From the NCBI GenBank assembly GCA_020052415.1, contig JAGVPB010000065.1, forward strand, positions 62,001 through 126,000: DNA of 64,000 nt. Reading direction: 5' to 3'. Below are positions 1-10,449 of the stretch, in pieces. The stretch is from Bacteroidales bacterium (GTDB lineage Bacteria > Bacteroidota > Bacteroidia > Bacteroidales > JAADJA01). How positions within the stretch are numbered: position 1 is the stretch's first letter; each line of letters starts with the position of its first letter. The position numbers were made by a program, and so were the translations under genes. The notes beneath the pieces are model-generated. The model did not search any database and was not told the origin of the DNA. It saw nothing but the letters and a program-made list of their open reading frames with translations.

Positions 1-14
1 GAAGAAAAAAAGGA

Positions 15-1004
15 ATGGCAAAAGAATCTGAAATAATTTTTTACCAAGGTGATGATGGAATCGTAAAAATAGAGGTTTTCTATCACGGTGAGACCTTTTG
101 GATGACACAAAAGAAGATAAGCGAACTTTTTGGAGTCCAGAGACCTGCAATAACTAAACATCTAACCAATATTTTTGAAAGTGGCGAATTAAATGAAGAT
201 TCAGTTAGTTCCATTTTGGAACATACTGCCGATGATGGGAAAAATTACAAAACTACTTTCTATAATCTTGATGCAATTATAGCAGTTGGATACCGTGTAA
301 ACTCTAATAAAGCTACCAAATTTAGGATTTGGGCTACAAAGGTTTTAAATGAGTTTATTACCAAAGGATTTGTGTTGGATGATGAACGCTTAAAACAAGG
401 AAGGCATTTCGGTAAAGATTATTTTGATGAATTACTTGAACGGATACGTGAAATTCGAGCAAGTGAAAGAAGATTTTATCAAAAAATCACTGACATTTAT
501 GCACTTTCAATTGATTATAACAATTCAGATTTATTAACCAAGGATTTTTTTGCAACAGTTCAAAATAAGCTTCATTGGGCAATAACAGGAAAAACAGCAG
601 CAGAAATTATATACTCGTCTGCTGATGCTTCGAAAATATACATGGGGTTGACGAATTGGAAACATGCACCAGAAGGGAAGATACTAAAATCAGACGTTTC
701 AATTGCTAAGAATTATTTAAATGAACAGCATATCAAAGAGCTCAACAGAATTGTTTCGGCATACCTTGACTTAGCAGAGAGCAGAGCCGAAAGACTGATT
801 CCAACAACTATGCAAGATTGGATTAGTTTTTTACACCAGTTTTTGGATTTATCTAGCTTCCCAATTCTAAAAGACAAAGGAAAAGTTTCTGCATTAGAAG
901 CAAAATTAAAAGCTGAACAGGAGTATGATAAATACAGAATGATTCAAGACACTAATTATGAATCTGATTTTGATAAGGAGATAAAACGGATAAAAGGAGA
1001 ATAA
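15..1004 (+). CDS. RhuM-family (virulence RhuM-like) protein, left palindrome arm copy
   Basis: 329 aa; FWMTQKKISELFGVQRPAITKHLTNIFESGEL...YNLDAIIAVGYRVNS typical of the RhuM family; identical to 4863-5852. Confidence 0.85.
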   Translation: MAKESEIIFYQGDDGIVKIEVFYHGETFWMTQKKISELFGVQRPAITKHLTNIFESGELNEDSVSSILEHTADDGKNYKTTFYNLDAIIAVGYRVNSNKATKFRIWATKVLNEFITKGFVLDDERLKQGRHFGKDYFDELLERIREIRASERRFYQKITDIYALSIDYNNSDLLTKDFFATVQNKLHWAITGKTAAEIIYSSADASKIYMGLTNWKHAPEGKILKSDVSIAKNYLNEQHIKELNRIVSAYLDLAESRAERLIPTTMQDWISFLHQFLDLSSFPILKDKGKVSALEAKLKAEQEYDKYRMIQDTNYESDFDKEIKRIKGE

Positions 1005-1184
1005 TAAAGCACGAAATGCCAACACACGCTATAGCCAATAAAGGTTTCAATGGTTTGCCAAGTTCATCACCCGCATCAAGTTTTGTATCGGTTGATAGTT
1101 TTGTAGTTCCGCAATCCTTTATTGGACATAGCGCCAACGTTTAAATGAAGTACGATTTATAGAAATTAATCGTAACCACCGGTC

Positions 1185-1217
1185 AAAAAAAAGCCCCCTG
1201 TTTTGAAGGAGGCTTTT
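1185..1217 (-). terminator. Rho-independent terminator of left-arm gdhA copy
   Basis: Mirror of 4650-4682 stem-loop aaaagcctcc...gggggcttttttt. Confidence 0.75.
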
Positions 1218-1239
1218 CAATAATAATAACCTTTTGTTT

Positions 1240-2601
<1,362 letters not shown>

Positions 2602-3265
2602 TTAATTAATTGTTTAATTAGAAAATACTGTTAATGAGGCGCAATATTAAAGAAAAAAAACAATCCAAAACAAAAAAACCATCGCTTTTTGATATGCAAT
2701 AATTTATATTTAATTCATAATTGCTCTTTAATAGGTCATTGCCGAAATCTGTTCTTTGCTAATTTATTAACAATATAAATATCCGGCTGACGTCAAATAT
2801 TTTGATGTGCTATAATATTTCATCGTCTTTACCAAATTGGTTTTAATTGAGATTCCTCATTCCGCTTCGCTCTATTCGGAATGACAGTTCATTTTTTTCA
2901 GGTGAGGGAAAGAGAGACGTCTCGTCTCGCGTGCACGCGAGACGAGACGTCTCTCTTTCCCTCACCTGAAAAAAATGAACTGTCATTCCGAATAGAGCGA
3001 AGCGGAATGAGGAATCTCAATTAAAACCAATTTGGTAAAGACGATGAAATATTATAGCACATCAAAATATTTGACGTCAGCCGGATATTTATATTGTTAA
3101 TAAATTAGCAAAGAACAGATTTCGGCAATGACCTATTAAAGAGCAATTATGAATTAAATATAAATTATTGCATATCAAAAAGCGATGGTTTTTTTGTTTT
3201 GGATTGTTTTTTTTCTTTAATATTGCGCCTCATTAACAGTATTTTCTAATTAAACAATTAATTAA

Positions 3266-4627
<1,362 letters not shown>

Positions 4628-4649
4628 AAACAAAAGGTTATTATTATTG

Positions 4650-4682
4650 AAAAGCCTCCTTCAAAACAGGGGGCTTTTTTTT
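4650..4682 (+). terminator. Rho-independent terminator after gdhA
   Basis: aaaagcctccttcaaaacagggggctttttttt stem-loop plus T-run. Confidence 0.85.
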
Positions 4683-4720
4683 GACCGGTGGTTACGATTA
4701 ATTTCTATAAATCGTACTTC

Positions 4721-4852
4721 ATTTAAACGTTGGCGCTATGTCCAATAAAGGATTGCGGAACTACAAAACTATCAACCGATACAAAACTTGATGCGGGTGA
4801 TGAACTTGGCAAACCATTGAAACCTTTATTGGCTATAGCGTGTGTTGGCATT
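4721..4852 (-). other. attC-like site 6 (between RhuM cassette and gdhA); mirrored at 1015-1146
   Basis: Minus strand AATGCCAAC...CCAACGTTTAAAT; arms GCTATAGCCAATAAAGG / CCTTTATTGGACATAGC; core-to-core 116 nt. Confidence 0.7.
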
Positions 4853-4862
4853 TCGTGCTTTA

Positions 4863-5852
4863 TTATTCTCCTTTTATCCGTTTTATCTCCTTATCAAAAT
4901 CAGATTCATAATTAGTGTCTTGAATCATTCTGTATTTATCATACTCCTGTTCAGCTTTTAATTTTGCTTCTAATGCAGAAACTTTTCCTTTGTCTTTTAG
5001 AATTGGGAAGCTAGATAAATCCAAAAACTGGTGTAAAAAACTAATCCAATCTTGCATAGTTGTTGGAATCAGTCTTTCGGCTCTGCTCTCTGCTAAGTCA
5101 AGGTATGCCGAAACAATTCTGTTGAGCTCTTTGATATGCTGTTCATTTAAATAATTCTTAGCAATTGAAACGTCTGATTTTAGTATCTTCCCTTCTGGTG
5201 CATGTTTCCAATTCGTCAACCCCATGTATATTTTCGAAGCATCAGCAGACGAGTATATAATTTCTGCTGCTGTTTTTCCTGTTATTGCCCAATGAAGCTT
5301 ATTTTGAACTGTTGCAAAAAAATCCTTGGTTAATAAATCTGAATTGTTATAATCAATTGAAAGTGCATAAATGTCAGTGATTTTTTGATAAAATCTTCTT
5401 TCACTTGCTCGAATTTCACGTATCCGTTCAAGTAATTCATCAAAATAATCTTTACCGAAATGCCTTCCTTGTTTTAAGCGTTCATCATCCAACACAAATC
5501 CTTTGGTAATAAACTCATTTAAAACCTTTGTAGCCCAAATCCTAAATTTGGTAGCTTTATTAGAGTTTACACGGTATCCAACTGCTATAATTGCATCAAG
5601 ATTATAGAAAGTAGTTTTGTAATTTTTCCCATCATCGGCAGTATGTTCCAAAATGGAACTAACTGAATCTTCATTTAATTCGCCACTTTCAAAAATATTG
5701 GTTAGATGTTTAGTTATTGCAGGTCTCTGGACTCCAAAAAGTTCGCTTATCTTCTTTTGTGTCATCCAAAAGGTCTCACCGTGATAGAAAACCTCTATTT
5801 TTACGATTCCATCATCACCTTGGTAAAAAATTATTTCAGATTCTTTTGCCAT
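4863..5852 (-). CDS. RhuM-family protein (cassette 6 cargo)
   Basis: 329 aa RhuM-like; located between attC-like sites 5 and 6. Confidence 0.87.
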   Translation of the reverse strand: MAKESEIIFYQGDDGIVKIEVFYHGETFWMTQKKISELFGVQRPAITKHLTNIFESGELNEDSVSSILEHTADDGKNYKTTFYNLDAIIAVGYRVNSNKATKFRIWATKVLNEFITKGFVLDDERLKQGRHFGKDYFDELLERIREIRASERRFYQKITDIYALSIDYNNSDLLTKDFFATVQNKLHWAITGKTAAEIIYSSADASKIYMGLTNWKHAPEGKILKSDVSIAKNYLNEQHIKELNRIVSAYLDLAESRAERLIPTTMQDWISFLHQFLDLSSFPILKDKGKVSALEAKLKAEQEYDKYRMIQDTNYESDFDKEIKRIKGE

Positions 5853-5918
5853 TCCTTTTTTTCTTCAAAAATAATCTTTTGAATCGTAATTTCTTGATTG
5901 CACGGATTTTTTAGCATG

Positions 5919-6059
5919 AATGACAACGGTTACATGTATGAAATGTTGGGGATTGCGGGCTTCATCCTTGTCCACCGACACAAATACCGATGCGGGGCAG
6001 AATTATTCAAATAACCACTTAAACCCCAATGTTTTATACATGATGTTGAACTAAATCCC
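5919..6059 (-). other. attC-like site 5
   Basis: Minus strand GGGATTTAGTTCAAC ... AACCGTTGTCATT; inverted arms acatgtatgaaatgttgggg / ccccaatgttttatacatg; core-to-core 118 nt. Confidence 0.75.
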
Positions 6060-6138
6060 GCCTTCGCGGGATAGCTTTTCCAAAAATACCCGATTCTTTC
6101 CATATCTTGTAAAATATTCACCATAAATAATTACTGAT

Positions 6139-6786
6139 ATGAGAAAAAAATCGGGTTTTACTATTGTCGAGCAGGCTATTGTGCTTGTTCCTGAGTTCGA
6201 AAATGTTGTCCGCAAACTGGAGCAACAGGTTACTTTACGCGGACAGAGCAAAAGTACTTTAAATAATTACATCCGGCGTATCGCCTTGTTTGTAGTTAAC
6301 TTTGGCAAGATGCCTGAGCAGATTGATCCCGAAGAGATCAATGAATACCTGGCTGCCCTTGCCCGCGATCCTAAATCACCTTCGCGAAGCAGCTTTAAAC
6401 ACATGGTTTATGGTTTGCGCTACTATTATCGCAACATGGCTGTTAAAAAACCTGTTACCCTTGATGGCGTTGAGTTCCTGCGACGGTTTACCATGCATAT
6501 CCTGCCCCAACGCTTTGTAAAAATCCGGAGGTTTGGCATTTACAACCCAACCTTCATTCGTAACCACAAGCTGCAATTTGTTCCGGAAGAAAAACCTGAC
6601 ATCCAGGCGATCATAAAAAAACAAAAAGGCCCGGAAACCATGCTGGAGCGTCTGGAAAGGCTTACCGGCGTTAATCCCTGCCTGTGCCCGGTGTGTAAAA
6701 CAGGCAGCATGATAATTGTAAGGGAACTGCCGCGGATACGTGCTCCTGCTTGGTTTCTTCCCAAACAATCGCCCGTATGTAATTAA
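6139..6786 (+). pseudogene. Chimeric remnant: N-terminal SAM-like domain of a tyrosine recombinase fused to the C-terminus of an IS91-family transposase
   Basis: N-term SKSTLNNYIRRIALFVVNFGKMPEQIDPEEINEYLAAL (phage-integrase N-terminal type) joined to VTLDGVEFLRRFTMHILPQRFVKIRRFG...CPVCKTGSM (IS91 C-terminal type); both catalytic cores absent. Confidence 0.75.
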
Positions 6787-7011
6787 ACAACCTCCCCGGT
6801 TTGCCTTCTATAGGGCAATAGGGAAAAGTATGCCTATGTGCGAATAAAACACCCTGTTACGTCCATCTTTCATGAATACGTCAATGAAAGATGGTCCTAA
6901 AAATTACATTAATCTGCATCATTTCAATGAACGTTTGTTCTGTTTATCTCCTGAAAATATTAAAAACCGTCATTAAGTGCATAAAAAAATCCTGCGCCTG
7001 TTGTGTGCTTT

Positions 7012-7079
7012 GGGATGTAGTTCAACACAGACTCATCGCTGGGTCGTGCCGACCGCTCAGAGTCCTATTTATTAGCACC
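7012..7079 (-). other. attC-like site 4 (short class)
   Basis: Minus strand GGTGCTAAT-AAATAGGACTC...CGACC...GAGTCTGTGTTGAACTACATCCC; core-to-core 45 nt; imperfect hairpin (GACTC/GAGTC, GGTCG/CGACC). Confidence 0.65.
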
Positions 7080-7101
7080 AGTTTTTCTTTCGTCTGTATA
7101 T

Positions 7102-8580
7102 CTATTGTCCACCACCAAGCTCTTTAATTTTTGCTTCGATTTTTATGTTGTAATCTTCTATTTGTGTTTTGTATTGGTCTGTGTCCTCCGAAATTGCTTT
7201 GTAAAGTAACTCATAGCTTTTTATTCTAAGCTCACAATATTCCTTTAAAAGTCTGTTCTTAGTTCTAATTTCAAGTGGCAAATCCAAGTCCTTGAAACTG
7301 TCTATGAGTTTGATGTTTTCATTCCAATAATAAATTCCTCTGTCTTTAATTCCGTATAGAATTTTGTCGTTGGGCGTATTTGGTGGTAAGTTGTATACCT
7401 CTAATGCCATTGCTTCCATTGATACAAATTCTTTTATTTTGGTGTCATACGTCCCAATGTCATTTGGCACTTTTTTATAAACTACAAAAGAAGAAATTAG
7501 AATTAGAGTTGTCAATAAACCAACGGTAGTATATTTTAATTTATTTTCATTCGGTTTTTTTAGACTTGGAATTAAAGAGTAACCAATAACAAGTCCACCG
7601 ATTAATCCACCAATATGTGCTGCATTGTCTATACCGCTGTTTGGGTTCAGTCCGTTAAGAATGTTGTAACCAACGAAAACTGCAATACTTATCAATAATG
7701 CTTTTCTTGCGGACTTTTCAATGAGGTTTGTTGTCAGCATAGCAAGGAACACTCCATACATTCCGAAGATTGCTCCCGATGCACCAGCACTAATTGTCAA
7801 GTCGTGCCACCATAAACTTGCGATACTTGCAATGATTCCTGTCAGCAAGTAAGCTGTTGTAAATCTTGTTTTGCCTAAATGTGGTTCTAAAAGTAAACCG
7901 ATATAAAGTAAGGCATACATATTCATTAAAAGATGGAAAATTCCAATGTGCAGAAAACAATTTGTGATTAGTCGCCACCATTCGCCTTCCAATGTTATAG
8001 GTCGGAAATTTGCTCCCCACTTTAATAAACTTGCATTGTCAGGAAGCATAAAATTAACACCTGAAATAACCATTAGAATAAAGATTGCAATGTTTAAGTT
8101 TATTATAATCGGAGTAATGAAATAACCTTGTGTCGGTTTGAAGATTGCAAAAACACTTGTGATTTTTTCCTTTGTTGTCGGTGGCGGTTGACTTAAAACA
8201 TCTTGCTCCTTTGAAACCAAGTTTGGTTTAAGTTCTTCATACTTCTGTGCAAGTTCTTCGGGAGATAAAGAGGTTTTTAATTCATTGAATGTTGCAACTA
8301 AGTTTTCAATGTTCGTTTTGTTTTTTCCCCAGTCCACCATTTGACTGCCTGTGCATTCACTTTTTAAGTTCGCGTTGTTACCGTCAATTTTTACTTTGAC
8401 TTCCTCACTCCAAGAACTCATTGAGAACTTTGTAAATGCAATAAAACCAGTTTCACTGGTGTAGCCAACATTCCAATCAAGTTTCTTTGCTGCTTCAATT
8501 GCAAGCACAAGAAATTGTTCTGTTGTTAGGTTGTCAAGTGGTAAGTCCTGAATGTGTTTTGGTGAAAGTCCGAAAGTCAT
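7102..8580 (-). CDS. Rhomboid-family intramembrane serine protease with N-terminal extension (cassette 4 cargo)
   Basis: HIGIFHLLMNMYALLYIG, ISAGASGAIFGMYG and DNAAHIGGLIGG rhomboid motifs; multiple TM segments. Confidence 0.88.
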   Translation of the reverse strand: MTFGLSPKHIQDLPLDNLTTEQFLVLAIEAAKKLDWNVGYTSETGFIAFTKFSMSSWSEEVKVKIDGNNANLKSECTGSQMVDWGKNKTNIENLVATFNELKTSLSPEELAQKYEELKPNLVSKEQDVLSQPPPTTKEKITSVFAIFKPTQGYFITPIIINLNIAIFILMVISGVNFMLPDNASLLKWGANFRPITLEGEWWRLITNCFLHIGIFHLLMNMYALLYIGLLLEPHLGKTRFTTAYLLTGIIASIASLWWHDLTISAGASGAIFGMYGVFLAMLTTNLIEKSARKALLISIAVFVGYNILNGLNPNSGIDNAAHIGGLIGGLVIGYSLIPSLKKPNENKLKYTTVGLLTTLILISSFVVYKKVPNDIGTYDTKIKEFVSMEAMALEVYNLPPNTPNDKILYGIKDRGIYYWNENIKLIDSFKDLDLPLEIRTKNRLLKEYCELRIKSYELLYKAISEDTDQYKTQIEDYNIKIEAKIKELGGGQ

Positions 8581-8622
8581 ATTTATATTGTTTGTCTTTT
8601 AATTGTTGGTCGTCCTAAAATT

Positions 8623-8760
8623 GGTGCTAACGTGCCGGCTGCTGCTTTTCGGTGGCGATTTACTCACTGCCGTTTCCACGAAGTACTGCCGTTTAAATTA
8701 TTACTTTCCTGTCTCACGAGCCACTGAACCGCCACTGAAAGCAGAAGCCTGTTATGCAGC
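8623..8760 (-). other. attC-like site 3
   Basis: Minus strand GCTGCATAAC ... CACGTTAGCACC; arms ggctgctgcttttcggtggcg / cgccactgaaagcagaagc; core-to-core 120 nt. Confidence 0.8.
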
Positions 8761-8761
8761 G

Positions 8762-9283
8762 TTAATTATTCTTTTTCTTCGGTTCATAAGGTACTATTAA
8801 GTCATATTTTACTTTAATAATTGGAATCGCATTTTCTTCTTTAATAAAGGTTTCTACGTCGATAAGCTGAAAACTTAAAGCAAGGTAATACTTAAAACTT
8901 TTTTTGTCTTTAGGTGCTAAACTTGTCAACTTGTCAAATGCTTTGAGGTTTAGCTTAATTACTTCCTCGAGTCCGCCGCCAACTTGTTTTAATGTTTTGA
9001 AGTCAATTAGTTTGCCTTTAGAGTCCACGTCAAATGAAACTATAGAAGTCCCTGATAAGCTAGACTCCGTTGCCATTTGAGAATATTCAATTTGTGTCAC
9101 GAGCATATTAATAATATATTCTTCGACCGGCCTCCACTTGTTGAGTTGTCCAAGCGTAATCGTCAATGTCGTGTCAGCACGAAGTTGTCCTTTGTTATTA
9201 TATAATAAGGTTTCATTTTCTTGTCCGCGAACAATTGATGAAAATGCGACAATTATTAGTACGATAATGATGTTTCTTCTCAT
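8762..9283 (-). CDS. Secreted protein with TonB C-terminal-like domain (cassette 3 cargo)
   Basis: Start placed at MRRNIIIVLIIVAFSSIVRGQ (signal peptide, ATG 9281-9283); SGTSIVSFDVDSKGKLIDFKTLKQVGGGLEE resembles TonB_C. The longer ORF to 9451 runs through attC-like site 2. Confidence 0.75.
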   Translation of the reverse strand: MRRNIIIVLIIVAFSSIVRGQENETLLYNNKGQLRADTTLTITLGQLNKWRPVEEYIINMLVTQIEYSQMATESSLSGTSIVSFDVDSKGKLIDFKTLKQVGGGLEEVIKLNLKAFDKLTSLAPKDKKSFKYYLALSFQLIDVETFIKEENAIPIIKVKYDLIVPYEPKKKNN

Positions 9284-9293
9284 TTTTATTAAT

Positions 9294-9431
9294 GCTGCAT
9301 AACGTTTTGCAGCTACCCGAAGGTGGCGATTTAGAACCACTTCACTTTCAGCCTTGCACAAACTTTGATAGAAGCACAAAGCCTGATTTAACCACGAAGC
9401 CGCCACTTTTGGGTAGGTGCTGTTATGCACC
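9294..9431 (-). other. attC-like site 2
   Basis: Minus strand GGTGCATAAC ... AACGTTATGCAGC; arms gcagctacccgaaggtggcg / cgccacttttgggtaggtgc; core-to-core 119 nt. Confidence 0.82.
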
Positions 9432-9887
9432 GTATTTATTTTTCCAATCATTCATTAGGGTTAATAATTCTGTCACTTTCAATCCATAATTACTTGGTAG
9501 GGCTCCATGACTATCAGAAAGTGATTTGGCAATAATTTTTCCAATTTCATGTTTTGTGTGGTTGTCAACGTAATCAAACATAACTGACTTATTTCTTCCT
9601 AAGTAGTCAATTTTAAATACTTCGACGTCAGACCATTTGGTTAAGTGACTTCGAAACAAACTTGTCATAATAAATCCCTCCTTCGTTAAAGTCAGTTGTG
9701 TTGATCCAGGAATTAATTGAATTATAAAAACAATTAATCCTAATCCAAAAAATGATGCAATCAGCCAACCTTTCAGGCTTTCCTCCTCCGTCATCATTAT
9801 TCCACCAACAGTAAAAGCTAGGCAAACTATTCCAAGTAAAATAGTCTTAGTCGCTTTAGGTCTTAATATTTGTTTATCGTCTGTCAT
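9423..9887 (-). CDS. Small membrane protein of unknown function (cassette 2 cargo)
   Basis: 154 aa, two predicted TM segments then a soluble domain; TAA stop lies inside the attC R'' core GCATAAC. Confidence 0.75.
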   Translation of the reverse strand: MTDDKQILRPKATKTILLGIVCLAFTVGGIMMTEEESLKGWLIASFFGLGLIVFIIQLIPGSTQLTLTKEGFIMTSLFRSHLTKWSDVEVFKIDYLGRNKSVMFDYVDNHTKHEIGKIIAKSLSDSHGALPSNYGLKVTELLTLMNDWKNKYGA

Positions 9888-9893
9888 TAATAT

Positions 9894-10031
9894 GGTGCAT
9901 AACGTTCGAAACTATATGCAGTTGCCGACTGCGGGGCGCTTTCCTGTCGAACACCACCGCCGTTGTTGCGGGTTGTGAACTTCCAATTCTGCACTGAAAC
10001 GGCAATTGACATATAGTTTTTGTTATAGGGC
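9894..10031 (-). other. attC-like site 1
   Basis: Minus strand GCCCTATAAC ... GAACGTTATGCACC; arms aactatatgcagttgccg / cggcaattgacatatagtt; core-to-core 119 nt. Confidence 0.82.
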
Positions 10032-10331
10032 GTTTTCATTTGTCATTTTATTAATCGTCCAACTGTCTTTAGATGTTTGTCTTGTCGCAAAATATCCTAA
10101 TGGCAAATCTGCAATTTCAAGCACAGTCCTGTCAATATTGATTATCTCGTCTAAACTTAAAATCATTGCTACGTCCTCATAGTTGTCAAAGTCGTCGGAG
10201 CTAAAAAATTGCCACGCTCCATCGTCGGCGTCATGAGTCACATAAGTAATCTCTTTTTTGTCTTTTACTACAAATTTTGTCGTGAAAACGGCGGTGTTTA
10301 ATGTGTCCTCAAATTCTTTCAATTTGTCCAA
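10023..10331 (-). CDS. Small acidic protein of unknown function (cassette 1 cargo)
   Basis: 102 aa; stop TAA within attC R'' core CTATAAC. Confidence 0.75.
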   Translation of the reverse strand: MDKLKEFEDTLNTAVFTTKFVVKDKKEITYVTHDADDGAWQFFSSDDFDNYEDVAMILSLDEIINIDRTVLEIADLPLGYFATRQTSKDSWTINKMTNENAL

Positions 10332-10416
10332 TGTTTTATTTTTATCTGTCTATAAATAAGCAAAATAATAAAGTCCTGTCAAGCCAAAATGTCTTTATGT
10401 TGCGAGCTTTTTAAAT

Positions 10417-10426
10417 GCCCTATAAC
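10417..10426 (-). other. attI-like insertion core GTTATAGGGC next to the recombinase gene
   Basis: Minus strand CTAGTTATAGGGC 24 nt beyond the recombinase stop; exact complement of the R'' core of attC-like site 1; no flanking long palindrome. Confidence 0.6.
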
Positions 10427-10449
10427 TAGTAAATAGCTGCAAAAACTTG

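Noticed and set aside
952-1137. 61-aa ORF (mirrored at 4730-4915)
   Set aside because: Lies almost entirely across attC-like site 6; no coding signature, best explained as read-through of the palindrome.
6376-6768. Minus-strand ORFs 6376-6768 and 6540-6764 as cassette 5 cargo
   Set aside because: Antisense shadows of the recognisable integrase/IS91 chimeric ORF on the plus strand.
9284-9451. N-terminal extension of the 8762-9451 ORF
   Set aside because: Extension translates attC-like site 2; the signal peptide MRRNIIIVLIIVAFSS starting at 9283 is the credible start.
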